Positions 28,118 to 35,871 of a stretch of 48,685 nucleotides of DNA are shown here, piece after piece. Both the position numbers and the translations under genes were made by a program. Numbering within the stretch: position 1 is the stretch's first letter; each line of letters starts with the position of its first letter. Under the pieces are notes generated by a model that did not search any database, was not told the DNA's origin, and saw only the letters and a program-made list of their open reading frames with translations. The stretch comes from Deinococcus hopiensis KR-140 (GTDB lineage: Bacteria; Deinococcota; Deinococci; Deinococcales; Deinococcaceae): positions 1 to 48,685 of the forward strand of contig CALPYF020000029.1 in assembly GCA_943327755.2 (NCBI GenBank), read 5' to 3'.

Positions 28118-28123
28118 TATACT
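28118..28123 (+). promoter_or_regulatory. Probable -10 box of tRNA-Arg (TATACT)
   Basis: TATACT lies 35 nt upstream of the tRNA. The matching -35 region (GTGAAC at 28094-28099, 18-nt spacer) is only a weak fit. Confidence 0.5.
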
Positions 28124-28158
28124 TCCGGCGGCCAGCTGCGCCCGGCCCCGATCCTCAC

Positions 28159-28235
<77 letters not shown>

Positions 28236-28239
28236 GAAG

Positions 28240-28260
28240 CCCCGCCTCAGGCGGGGTCTT
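28240..28260 (+). terminator. Intrinsic terminator of tRNA-Arg
   Basis: CCCCGCC (28240-28246) and GGCGGGG (28250-28256) with loop TCA, then TCTTT, starting 5 nt after the CCA end. It also borders the 3' end of corA on the opposite strand. Confidence 0.8.
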
Positions 28261-28263
28261 TCC

Positions 28264-29181
28264 TTACCACCAGCCGCGCCGTTTGAAGTACACGCTCAGG
28301 GCCGCGCCGATCAGCAGGAACGTCCCCCAGGCCAGCGCGTAGCCGTGCGGGCTTCTCAGTTCGGGCATGTGGTCGAAGTTCATGCCCCACACGCCTGCCA
28401 GGAACGTCAGCGGCAGGAAGATCACGCTGACGGCCGTCAGGGTCCGCATGACCTCGTTCATGCGCTGGCTCTGGAGGTTCAGGTGCAGGTCGAGCAGGTT
28501 CGTCAGGAGGTCGCGCAGCGTGTCGAAACGTCCGGCGGCGCGCGTGAAGGAGTCCTGCACGTCGCGGTAGCGGACCAGATCGGCGGGGGTGCAGTTGGCG
28601 TGGCGGCCCAGCAGCGCGGTCGCCTCGCGCGCGTCGGTCGCCAGCCGCCGCGCCTGCGACACGAGGTGCTTGAGTTCGAACACGTGCGGCACCGGGTTCT
28701 CCCGCACCCGCTGGAACACGCGTTCCTCCAGGTCGTCCACGCGGGCCTCCAGCGCGTCGGCCGCCGTGAAGAAGGTGTCAGCGGTGTGGTCCAGCAGCTC
28801 GTACGTGACCTCCTGCGCGGTGTTCACGCTGTCGCGCCCGGCCAGGGGCCACACGCTGTTCAGCGCGCGGGTGCCGCCGGGGCTGTGGGTCAGCACGGCG
28901 GTGCCAAAGGTGAAGATGCTCAGCCGCTCGGTGAACTCGTCGGCCTGATCGGGGTTCACGTACGAGCGCACCGTGATGAACGCGTGCTCGGGGTACACCT
29001 CGGCGCGGCTCCAGTGTCCGCGTTCCAGGGCGTCCTCCAGCGCCAGCCGGTTCAGGGGGAACGCGGCGCGCAGCGCGGCCAGTTCGTCCGGGGTGGGGTC
29101 CTGGGTGTCCACCCAGACGTTCTCGTGCTCCCCGTTCCAGGGAAAGTCCTGCCCGTCGCTGAGTCGCCGCGCCCTGATCAT
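28264..29181 (-). CDS. corA: CorA-family Mg2+ (divalent cation) channel
   Basis: A 305-residue protein with a large N-terminal cytoplasmic domain, a long stalk helix (~150-250) and two C-terminal membrane helices. The first helix ends in the diagnostic GMN motif (LTFLAGVWGMNFD) that forms the channel mouth and selectivity filter. The C-terminus YFKRRGWW is basic, as is usual for gating contacts. CorA forms a pentamer and imports Mg2+ (in some members Co2+, Zn2+ efflux). The length is close to Thermotoga CorA. A single gene transcribed toward tRNA-Arg. Confidence 0.93.
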   Translation of the reverse strand: MIRARRLSDGQDFPWNGEHENVWVDTQDPTPDELAALRAAFPLNRLALEDALERGHWSRAEVYPEHAFITVRSYVNPDQADEFTERLSIFTFGTAVLTHSPGGTRALNSVWPLAGRDSVNTAQEVTYELLDHTADTFFTAADALEARVDDLEERVFQRVRENPVPHVFELKHLVSQARRLATDAREATALLGRHANCTPADLVRYRDVQDSFTRAAGRFDTLRDLLTNLLDLHLNLQSQRMNEVMRTLTAVSVIFLPLTFLAGVWGMNFDHMPELRSPHGYALAWGTFLLIGAALSVYFKRRGWW

Positions 29182-29292
29182 GCCCGCAGGATGGCAGACT
29201 CCCGCCCGGCCTCGAAAGCATCTGCCAGAAAGAGCTGTCCTTTCCGGCCGAGCGGAGTGAGTGAATTTTGACGAGCAGGACGGAGAATGGAG

Positions 29293-29320
29293 GCATCAGA
29301 AGGCTACTGTTCTGATGCCG
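29293..29320. repeat. Perfect inverted repeat upstream of fluC
   Basis: GGCATCAGAA and TTCTGATGCC form a 10-bp perfect pair around the 8-nt loop GGCTACTG, ending ~31 nt before the FluC start. A word resembling other intergenic repeats in the window, CCGAGCGGAGTGAGTG (29248-29263), lies just upstream. Confidence 0.65.
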
Positions 29321-29338
29321 GAATTCGGAGAACTGCCC

Positions 29339-29344
29339 TATGCT
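29339..29344 (+). promoter_or_regulatory. Leaderless-type -10 box (TATGCT) for fluC-xseA
   Basis: TATGCT ends 6 nt before the ATG at 29351. Confidence 0.55.
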
Positions 29345-29350
29345 GTCTGC

Positions 29351-29725
29351 ATGAACGCGTGGCTGTGGGTGATGGCGGGCGGCGCCGTGGGGGCGGCCGC
29401 GCGGTACGGCGCGCAGCTGCTGCTGGCGCCGCTGGCCCTGCGCGCCGCGTTTCCGGTGCCGGTGCTGCTGATCAACGTCCTGGGGTCGTTCCTGCTGGGC
29501 CTGACGCTGACGCTGGTGGGCCGGGGCGTGTGGCCGGACGCGGCGCGGCTGGCGTTCGGGACCGGGGTGCTGGGCGCCTTCACGACGTTTTCCACCTTCA
29601 GCGTGGAACTCGACGACCTGCTCGCGCACGGGCGGGGCGGCGCGGCGCTGCTGTACGCGGGCCTCAGCGTCACGCTGGGCGTCCTGGCGGCTGTGGCAGG
29701 CCGCACGCTGGGCAGCCGCCTGTGA
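29351..29725 (+). CDS. fluC: Fluoride ion channel FluC (CrcB)
   Basis: A 124-residue four-helix membrane protein of the Fluc/CrcB family that exports toxic fluoride as a dual-topology dimer. Signatures: GGAVGAAARYG, LLINVLGSFLLGL (the conserved Asn in helix 2), and GVLGAFTTFSTFSVEL, with the Thr/Phe-rich TTFSTFS segment lining the pore. The start at 29351 matches the family and the -10 box; the frame opening at 29261 overlaps the inverted repeat region. The stop overlaps the xseA start by 3-4 nt (GTGA). No fluoride riboswitch was recognised upstream. Confidence 0.92.
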   Translation: MNAWLWVMAGGAVGAAARYGAQLLLAPLALRAAFPVPVLLINVLGSFLLGLTLTLVGRGVWPDAARLAFGTGVLGAFTTFSTFSVELDDLLAHGRGGAALLYAGLSVTLGVLAAVAGRTLGSRL

Positions 29726-30945
29726 CCCGCCGCAGGAAGAAGACCGGGGAGGGGGGGAGCAGCGGCGCGACCCGCCCGCCCGAGCAGTTCCTGGAACTGT
29801 CGGAACTCCTCGCGTACGTGGGACAGGTCGTCGCGCGGGGTCTGCCGGGCGCCGTGTGGGTCCGTGCCGAGATCGCCAGCGTCACGGACCGCCGCCACCT
29901 CTACCTCGACCTCGTGCAGGCCGCAGACGACGGCGAGGTCGCCAAGTGCCGCGCGACCGTGTGGGCCCGCGAGCGCTTCAGCCTGGAGGGCAAGTTCCGC
30001 CGCGCGACGGGCGGCACCCTCACGGCAGGCCTGAAGGTGTTGCTGTTCGCGGAGGCGACCTTCCACGAGCAGTACGGCTTCTCGCTGAACGTGCTGGACG
30101 TCGCGCCGGAATTCACGCTGGGGGACGCCGCGCTGCGCCTCGCCGAGCACCGCGAGACTCTGGTCCGCGAGGGCGCATACGGCCTGAACCGCCTGCTCGC
30201 GGCCCCCGAGGACTTCGGGCGTTTCGCCGTGATCGCCCCGCGTGAGGCGGCGGGCCTCGGCGACTTCCGCCGCGAGATCGACCCGCTGGAGGCCGCTGGG
30301 GTGCTGCGCCCGGTGTACCTGGAGGCCACCTTCCAGGGCCGCGACGCCGCGCCCAGCCTGCTGCGCGCCGCCGGGGAGGCCCGCGCGCTGCACGAGCAGG
30401 AGCCGCTGGACGCGCTGGTCGTCCTGCGCGGCGGCGGGGCCGTCACGGACCTCGCGTGGCTGAACGACCTCGCGTTCGCGCGCGCGCTGGCGACCTTCCC
30501 CGCGCCGGTCATCACGGGGCTCGGGCACGCCCGCGACGACACCCTCCCGGACGAGGTGGCGCACACCCGCGTGGACACGCCCAGCAAGGCCGCCGCGCTG
30601 ATCGTCCGCACCGTCGCGGGGGCCGCCGCCCAGGCGCAGGAGGACGCCCGCAGCATCCGCGCGCACGCCACGCAGATTCTCGTGGACGCCCAGGCGGGCG
30701 CGGACTGGACGCTCGACCGCGCACGCAGCGCCGCCGGACGGCACGTGGACCGCGCCGCGCAGGACGTGGACGCCCTCATGCGGCAGGCACTGGGCCTCAC
30801 CCCGCAGCGCACCCTGGCACGCGGCTACGCCCTCGTGCGCGGCGCGGACGGGCAACCCGTCACCCGCGCCGTGCAGGTCCGCGCCGGGGACACCCTCACG
30901 CTCGAATGGACGGACGGGAGCGTCCCCGTGCGGGCCGAGGGGTGA
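29722..30945 (+). CDS. xseA: Exodeoxyribonuclease VII large subunit
   Basis: A 407-residue XseA. After a basic N-terminal tail, an OB-fold domain (FLELSELLAYVGQVV, then GAVWVRAEIASV) binds single-stranded DNA. The nuclease core follows (FGRFAVIAPREAAGLGDF, then DALVVLRGGGAVTDLAWLND and PVITGLGHARDDTLPDEVAH) and a helical C-terminal part binds the small subunit. XseA with XseB degrades ssDNA to oligonucleotides and takes part in repair. GTG start overlapping the fluC stop; no xseB gene is next to it here. The length is slightly short compared with ~450 in E. coli. Confidence 0.93.
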   Translation: MTRRRKKTGEGGSSGATRPPEQFLELSELLAYVGQVVARGLPGAVWVRAEIASVTDRRHLYLDLVQAADDGEVAKCRATVWARERFSLEGKFRRATGGTLTAGLKVLLFAEATFHEQYGFSLNVLDVAPEFTLGDAALRLAEHRETLVREGAYGLNRLLAAPEDFGRFAVIAPREAAGLGDFRREIDPLEAAGVLRPVYLEATFQGRDAAPSLLRAAGEARALHEQEPLDALVVLRGGGAVTDLAWLNDLAFARALATFPAPVITGLGHARDDTLPDEVAHTRVDTPSKAAALIVRTVAGAAAQAQEDARSIRAHATQILVDAQAGADWTLDRARSAAGRHVDRAAQDVDALMRQALGLTPQRTLARGYALVRGADGQPVTRAVQVRAGDTLTLEWTDGSVPVRAEG

Positions 30946-30948
30946 CCC

Positions 30949-31815
30949 TCAGTCCTCGCCGGTCGCCACCGGGCGCGTGTCGTCGCTGATCCAGTCGCTC
31001 CACGAGCCGGCGTACAGGCGGTTGTCCGGACCCAGGGGCACGCCTGCCAGTTCGCGCGCCAGCAGATTCGGCGTGGCACTCACGCCACTGCCGCAGTACG
31101 TGACCGTCGGGGCGTCCCCCGCGTCCAGCCGCGCCGCCTGCACGTTCGCGTCTCGCCAGTGGCCCATCTCGTCCAGCGCGCCCGTCCAGTCGCGGTTCAC
31201 CGCGCCCGGGATGTGCCCGGCCTTGCGGTCGATGGGTTCCACCTCGCCCCGGTAGCGGCCCGGCGCACGCGAATCGATCAGGAGGGTCCCCGCTCCGCGC
31301 GCCTGCACGTCGGCGGCGGTCGCCACGAGTTCCGCCTGCACGTCCGGCATGAACGTGACCGGGGTGGGGGAGGGGTCCTCCGTGCTGACCTCACCGCCTG
31401 CCGCGACCCAGGCGGGCCAGCCGCCGTCCAGCACCGCCACCCTCGCGTGCCCCAGCCAGCGCAGCAGCCACCACGCCCGCGCCGCGTAGAAGCCCTGCCC
31501 GGTCCCCGGGTCGTCGTAACACACGACCAGACTGTCGTTGCCGATCCCCACGCTTCCCAGCCACGCGGCCAGCGCCGCCGGGTCCGGCAGCGGGTGACGC
31601 CCCTCGGACCCGTCCGGCTGCACCGGGCCGCTCAGGTCCGTCTCCAGATCAGCGTACGTGGCGCCCGGCACGTGCCCGCCCAGGTACGCGATCCGCCCGG
31701 TCAGCGGGTCGCTCAGGGCGTAGCGGGCGTCCAGCACCCGCACGCGCGGGTCACGCAGGTGCGCGCGCAGCCAGGACACGGAAACCAGCGGGGTGGGCAG
31801 CGTCAGGTCGGCCAT
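30949..31815 (-). CDS. Thiosulfate/3-mercaptopyruvate sulfurtransferase (tandem rhodanese)
   Basis: A 288-residue protein with two rhodanese domains. The inactive N-terminal one (VSWLRAHLRDPRVRVLDARY to about 140) contains DDPGTGQGFYAARAWWLL. The active C-terminal one has the catalytic loop YCGSGVSATPN (Cys in VTYCGSG). The CG(S/T)GV(S/T)A loop is typical of mercaptopyruvate sulfurtransferases, so SseA-type activity is more likely than rhodanese proper. Promoter TAGCCT (31822-31827 on the minus strand) is 6 nt upstream. It converges with xseA with a 3-nt gap. Confidence 0.9.
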   Translation of the reverse strand: MADLTLPTPLVSVSWLRAHLRDPRVRVLDARYALSDPLTGRIAYLGGHVPGATYADLETDLSGPVQPDGSEGRHPLPDPAALAAWLGSVGIGNDSLVVCYDDPGTGQGFYAARAWWLLRWLGHARVAVLDGGWPAWVAAGGEVSTEDPSPTPVTFMPDVQAELVATAADVQARGAGTLLIDSRAPGRYRGEVEPIDRKAGHIPGAVNRDWTGALDEMGHWRDANVQAARLDAGDAPTVTYCGSGVSATPNLLARELAGVPLGPDNRLYAGSWSDWISDDTRPVATGED

Positions 31816-31837
31816 GCCCGCAGGCTACACCCGCCGC

Positions 31838-32356
31838 TCAGGCCTCCAGCCGCTGCCACGCCCGGCGGAACACGTTCAGCGTGCCCCTGTCGAACAACAC
31901 CACCCGCACGTGCAGGTCCGGGTGATCCGCCAGGAACGCGGTGATCGTCCGCAGGGTCACCTCCGCCGCGGACGGCAGCGGGTAGCCGTACACCCCGGTG
32001 CTGATCGCCGGGAACGCCACGCTGCGGCACCCGGCCTGCACCGCCAGTTCTAGGCTGCGGCGGTACGCCCCGGCCAGCAGCTCTGCCTCGCCCTGGGTGC
32101 CGCCGCGCCAGATCGGCCCGACCGCGTGAATCACGTGCCGCACGCCCCGCGCCGACAGGCCGAACGCCGGAGTGATCACCGCCGTGCCCGTGGGCGTCCC
32201 GCCGATGGCGCGGATGGCGCGCAGCAGCTCCGGCCCGGCCGCGCGGTGGATGACGCCGTCCACGCCACCCCCGCCCGCCAGTTCCCTGTTGGCCGCCGTG
32301 ACGACCGCGCACACGTCCTGCGCGGCGATGTCCCCCTGCACGAGGTCCAGCGGCAT
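31838..32356 (-). CDS. Macrodomain protein (ADP-ribose/OAADPr binding, YmdB-like)
   Basis: A 172-residue single macro domain. Key motifs are QGDIAAQDVCAVVTAANREL (Asp and Asn of the ADP-ribose pocket), the glycine-rich GGGGVDGVIHRAAG and the loop FPAISTGVYGYP. These match macrodomains that remove or bind ADP-ribose or O-acetyl-ADP-ribose. The start at 32356 is 7 nt after the gmk stop on the same strand, so it is cotranscribed with guanylate kinase. In bacteria some homologues also moderate RNase III, but that role is not inferable here. Confidence 0.9.
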   Translation of the reverse strand: MPLDLVQGDIAAQDVCAVVTAANRELAGGGGVDGVIHRAAGPELLRAIRAIGGTPTGTAVITPAFGLSARGVRHVIHAVGPIWRGGTQGEAELLAGAYRRSLELAVQAGCRSVAFPAISTGVYGYPLPSAAEVTLRTITAFLADHPDLHVRVVLFDRGTLNVFRRAWQRLEA

Positions 32357-32363
32357 GGACGCC

Positions 32364-33071
32364 TTACTCCCCCGTGACCTGCGCCAGCCGCGCGTCCGTG
32401 AAGGTGTAGCTGCGCAGGTGATCGGCCCGCACGCGCGCCTCCCGGTCCGCTTCGGTCCACTCGGGTTCCGGCAGCTGCCGCGCCCGCTCGGCCCGCTGGA
32501 TCGCCACGAGTTCCTCAACCGCGCGGTCCAGGTCGTCGTTCACGACCACGTACCGGAACTCGTGCGCCTCGCGGATCTCCTCACGGGCGCGCGCCAGGCG
32601 CTTCTCGATCCGTTCGGGCGTCTCAGTCGCACGGCCCTCCAGGCGGCGGCGCAGCTCCGTCAGGCTGGGCGGCATGATGAAGATCAGAATGGCCTCCTCG
32701 CCCACGCGCGCCTTGACCTGCATGGCGCCCTCCACCTCGATCTCCAGCACCACGTCCTGCCCGCGGCTCAGCGCCGCCTCGATCGGCTCGATCGGCGTGC
32801 CGTAGCGGTTCCCCACGAACGCCGCGTGCTCCAGGAAGCCGTTCGCCTGCGCCTTCTCCTCGAACGCCTCGGGGCTCACGAAGACGTAATGCACGCCGTC
32901 CTGCTCGCCGGGGCGGGCCTCCCGGGTCGTCCAGGACGTACTGAAGAACACGTCCTGCCCGGCCAGCCAGCGTTCACGCAGCGTGCCCTTGCCCACGCCG
33001 GACGCGCCGGTCATGACCAGCAGCAGCCCGCGCCGCGCGGGAGTGGAAAGTGGAGTCTCGGAAACCGTCAT
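32364..33071 (-). CDS. gmk: Guanylate kinase
   Basis: Phosphorylates GMP to GDP. The 235-residue protein has the P-loop MTGASGVGKGTLRERWL, the GMP-binding FSTSWTTREARPGEQDGVHY segment, EIEVEGAMQVKARV and the lid/adenine region RLEGRATETPERIEKRL. A ~15-residue N-terminal extension and a ~30-residue C-terminal tail exceed the usual ~205 residues. The -10 box TATGGT is 6 nt before the start on the minus strand (33078-33083). Followed by the macrodomain gene. Confidence 0.95.
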   Translation of the reverse strand: MTVSETPLSTPARRGLLLVMTGASGVGKGTLRERWLAGQDVFFSTSWTTREARPGEQDGVHYVFVSPEAFEEKAQANGFLEHAAFVGNRYGTPIEPIEAALSRGQDVVLEIEVEGAMQVKARVGEEAILIFIMPPSLTELRRRLEGRATETPERIEKRLARAREEIREAHEFRYVVVNDDLDRAVEELVAIQRAERARQLPEPEWTEADREARVRADHLRSYTFTDARLAQVTGE

Positions 33072-33119
33072 CCCCCCACCATACCTGGGGCCCCCCAGGA
33101 CTGGAAACCCGCACGGGAC

Positions 33120-33153
33120 AGGCGCGGCCCCCGCGTGTGTGGGGGCCGCGCCT
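33120..33153. terminator. GC-rich hairpin between the lysine-tailed protein and gmk
   Basis: A 13-bp perfect stem, AGGCGCGGCCCCC (33120-33132) with GGGGGCCGCGCCT (33141-33153), and loop GCGTGTGT. It lies 15 nt after the 33168 stop codon on the minus strand, with no T-run. Confidence 0.6.
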
Positions 33154-33167
33154 GAACTGGAGGGGTG

Positions 33168-33599
33168 TTACTTCTTCTTCTTGCCGGAGGTGGTCTTCGC
33201 GCGGCCCTTGCCGAGCGCCTGACCCTTCTCGAAGCTGGCCTGCATCTTGCGGCGCGTCTCCTCGACCATCGTCTGGAAGTCCACCAGACCGGACTCGACG
33301 GCTTCCATGCTGGGCTTGATGTTCCCGCCCCGGCGCGCGGCGGCCAGTTCACGGTTGGTCTCCTCGAACCACGTGTCAAAGTCCGGCGTGTGGTCGAAGA
33401 TCATCTCGCGGGTGTCGCGCTGGTAGGTGTCGGTGCTGCCGCGGCGGGTGAACTGCTTGGGCATCGTGAAGCGCTCGGGCAGGTAGGCGCCGTCGATCTT
33501 GCCGGACCTCACTGCCTCCTGGAACAGTTTCACGAAGGTATCGCTACGCTGGGGGTTGCTGAGTTCCATCACCTGTTCACTGAGTTTCTTGTAAGCCAT
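33168..33599 (-). CDS. Lysine-tailed cytoplasmic protein, unknown function
   Basis: A 143-residue protein, MAYKKLSEQVMELSNPQRSD at the start, mostly helical with an aromatic-rich centre (HTPDFDTWFEETNRELAAAR) and a basic C-terminus ending SGKKKK. No known domain is recognised. The basic tail may bind nucleic acid; this is speculation. Ribosome site AGGAGG lies 10 nt upstream, inside a perfect palindrome (33611-33625), which may control translation. Its intact frame, good ribosome site and following hairpin support a real, possibly well-expressed gene. Confidence 0.78.
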   Translation of the reverse strand: MAYKKLSEQVMELSNPQRSDTFVKLFQEAVRSGKIDGAYLPERFTMPKQFTRRGSTDTYQRDTREMIFDHTPDFDTWFEETNRELAAARRGGNIKPSMEAVESGLVDFQTMVEETRRKMQASFEKGQALGKGRAKTTSGKKKK

Positions 33600-34170
33600 A
33601 AGTGGAAGTCCTCCTGATTCAGGAGTATGACCGCTGAGAAGCCATGAAGTAAAGGCCGCCAGATAGCTATCGTTTCAGTTTCTCCTCTCCAAGAGGCTGC
33701 ATCTGAACGATTTGCAGCCGAGGAGCCGGCAGAGAAACGTTGTTCGATCACGCTGTCCTGGCGGAAAATCCCAGATCTCACGTGCCTGAGGTAGACAGGT
33801 GCGGCACGACTGAAACACCTCGGGCCCCCGCACATAATCGGCGCTCATGGATTATTCATCCCTCCCAGCGCACTCAGGGGCAGGCGGCGGATGGACCTGC
33901 ACGCCCTTTTGAAGATTGTCATGGACCCCGCCAGGTAAAATCTCCGGCACTTTCTCACTGTCCATCTCGGAGAGCATCGCCAGAGATGGGTCGGAGAGGT
34001 CGAGGAACGCGGCAGTTGAAAGTCGAGCGATTCAAGTGGCAAGCGGTAGCCCGAATTGACCATTCCTGCCCCTCCATCCGTGCCGGAAGCAAGGCGGGAA
34101 CCACACTCCAAGTGTGGCGCCGGTCCTTCGTAGAGCAACGTGCGGGGAGGTAATCCGCGGCGAATCGGAG
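33600..34170. other. Gene-poor stretch of lower GC content
   Basis: About 570 nt with no convincing gene. It includes the translation leader of the lysine-tailed gene at its left end and a CCACACT/AGTGTGG hairpin (34101-34117, loop CCA). Open frames exist (e.g. plus 33740-34153, minus 33845-34267), but none has a ribosome site or protein-like composition. A minus-strand frame around 33850-34030 reads in part FLDLSDPSLAMLSEMDSEKV and may be a remnant of a lost gene. Composition differs visibly from the flanks. Confidence 0.5.
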
Positions 34171-34578
34171 TTACGGGTGCAGGCGCAGCAGCCCGGCGGA
34201 CGTGTCCGTGAAGCCACAGGCGCCATAGAAGGCCGTCAGGTGAGCTTCGAAATCCACGTGCAGCCACTCCACCCCCACCTGCGCCCGCGCGGCGCGGATG
34301 GCCGCCTGCACCAGCTGCGTGCCGACGCTGCGCCGCTGCACGTCCGGGTGGACGGTCGTATCCAGCAGGAAGGCGTGCGCGCCGCCGTCCCAGGCGACGT
34401 TCACGAACCCCACCAGCCGCGCCCCGTCATGCGCGGTCACCCAGGTCAGGCTGCGCGTCAGCACCGCCGACCAGCGCGAGCCGTCGTCCGCACCGCCCCA
34501 CGCGAGCGACCGGAGCTCCCCCAGCGCGGGCAGATCCGGCCACTCGCGGACGCGGTACGTGACGGGCGGCGCGATCAG
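34171..34578 (-). CDS. GNAT family N-acetyltransferase, apparently CTG-started
   Basis: A 135-residue GNAT protein if started at CTG 34578. Motif A is visible: LLDTTVHPDVQRRSVGTQLV, carrying the acetyl-CoA pyrophosphate loop, then a helix and FEAHLTAFYGACGF as motif B. No ATG, GTG or TTG is present in frame before the conserved core or for over 100 nt upstream inside kbl. CTG overlaps the kbl stop (CTGA), mirroring the ATGA/GTGA overlaps elsewhere in the window, so coupled initiation at CTG is likely. Substrate unknown. The downstream stretch is gene-poor. Confidence 0.75.
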   Translation of the reverse strand: MIAPPVTYRVREWPDLPALGELRSLAWGGADDGSRWSAVLTRSLTWVTAHDGARLVGFVNVAWDGGAHAFLLDTTVHPDVQRRSVGTQLVQAAIRAARAQVGVEWLHVDFEAHLTAFYGACGFTDTSAGLLRLHP

Positions 34579-35762
34579 GAGATGATGCCCAGCGTGCGGC
34601 CCACCTCGGTGTACGCCTGCAGCGCGTGATCCAGGTCGTCGCGGGTATGCTCGGCGGTCACGATGTTGCGGATGCGGGCCAGCCCGCGCGGCACGGTCGG
34701 GAAGCCCAGGCCCACCGCGAACACGCCCCGGTCGAACAGCAGGCGGCTCGCCTCGAACGCAGCGGGCGCTTCGCCGAAGATCACCGGCGTGATGGGCGTC
34801 GTGCTGCCGAAGATGTCGAAGCCCAGGCCCTGCAACTCCGCCTTGAAGTACCGGGTGTTCGCCCACAGGCGCTCCATCAGGGTCGGGTCGCGCTGCACCT
34901 CGTCCAGTGCGGCGGCCAGCGCACCCACCGTCGCGGGCGCCTGCGCGGTGCTGAACAGGTACGGGCGGGCGCGGTTGATCAGTAGCTGCCGCAGGTCCCC
35001 GTGCCCGGCCGCGTAGCCGCCCACGCCGCCCCACGCCTTGCTGAGCGTCCCTACCTGGATCACGTCGTCGGCGTACTCGAACCCGAAGTGATGCACGGTG
35101 CCGCGCCCCGCCGCGCCCATCACGCCGCTGCCGTGCGCGTCGTCCACGTACGTCACCGCGCCGAACTTCCGGGCGACCGCCACCAGCCGGTCCAGCGGCG
35201 CCACGTCCCCGTCCATGGAGAACACGCCGTCCGTCACGACCAGTTTCAGGCCGTCCGTGTCGTGCTCCTTCAGCAGGCGCTCCAGATCGTCCGGGTCGGC
35301 GTGTTTGAACACCTTCTTCGTGGCCTTCGTCAGACGCAGCCCGTCGATGATGCTCGCGTGGTTCAGCTCGTCGCTGACGACCAGATCGCCCTCACGCAGC
35401 AGCGCGCCCAGCACGCCCTGGTTCGTGGTGAAGCCGCTGTGGAGCACCAGCGCACTCCCGGTGTGCTTGAACGCCGCGAGCTGCGCCTCGAACTCCTCGT
35501 GGATTCGCAGCGTCCCGGCAATCGTGCGCACCGCGCCCGCCCCCACCCCCCAGCGGTCCAGGTACTCGGCGGCCCGCGCCTTCAGGGCCGGGTGATCCGC
35601 GAAGCCCAGGTAATTGTTGCTCGCGAGATTCACCACCTCGCGCCCATCCACGCGCGTCCGGGCGCGATTGGCGCTGTCCAGCACGCGCGGGTGGATCAGC
35701 AGCCCGCTCTCACGCAGGCCGGACAGCTCGGCAGTCAGACGGTCGGACAGGGAAGTGGCCAT
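34575..35762 (-). CDS. kbl: Glycine C-acetyltransferase / 2-amino-3-ketobutyrate CoA ligase
   Basis: A PLP-dependent alpha-oxoamine synthase of 395 residues. Signatures: NLASNNYLGFADHP, GVGAGAVRTIAGTL, the DDAHGSGVMG aspartate region and the PLP lysine in VGTLSKAWGG. This matches KBL, which cleaves 2-amino-3-oxobutyrate with CoA to glycine and acetyl-CoA in threonine breakdown. BioF (8-amino-7-oxononanoate synthase) is a close homologue; Thermus enzymes of this type act on both. No tdh neighbour is present, so the assignment is not certain. TAGACT (minus, 35771-35776) lies 8 nt before the ATG. Confidence 0.88.
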   Translation of the reverse strand: MATSLSDRLTAELSGLRESGLLIHPRVLDSANRARTRVDGREVVNLASNNYLGFADHPALKARAAEYLDRWGVGAGAVRTIAGTLRIHEEFEAQLAAFKHTGSALVLHSGFTTNQGVLGALLREGDLVVSDELNHASIIDGLRLTKATKKVFKHADPDDLERLLKEHDTDGLKLVVTDGVFSMDGDVAPLDRLVAVARKFGAVTYVDDAHGSGVMGAAGRGTVHHFGFEYADDVIQVGTLSKAWGGVGGYAAGHGDLRQLLINRARPYLFSTAQAPATVGALAAALDEVQRDPTLMERLWANTRYFKAELQGLGFDIFGSTTPITPVIFGEAPAAFEASRLLFDRGVFAVGLGFPTVPRGLARIRNIVTAEHTRDDLDHALQAYTEVGRTLGIIS

Positions 35763-35859
35763 ATCCGAAGAGTCTAGGCGCCCCCCACCCCCGCCGTCCG
35801 TGAGCCGGGGACGACCTCCGGCGCGGCGCGCCGAGACGCGCTGCCGGGCCCACTTGCAC

Positions 35860-35865
35860 TATCGT
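35860..35865 (+). promoter_or_regulatory. Leaderless-type -10 box (TATCGT) for the histidine kinase
   Basis: TATCGT ends 6 nt before the GTG at 35872 and supports that start. Confidence 0.5.
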
Positions 35866-35871
35866 GCCCGC

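Noticed and set aside
33740..34267. Overlapping open frames in the gene-poor stretch (plus 33740-34153, minus 33845-34267)
   Set aside because: Composition is not protein-like, there is no ribosome site or -10 box at their starts, and neither matches a family known to me. They are described as a gene-poor stretch instead.
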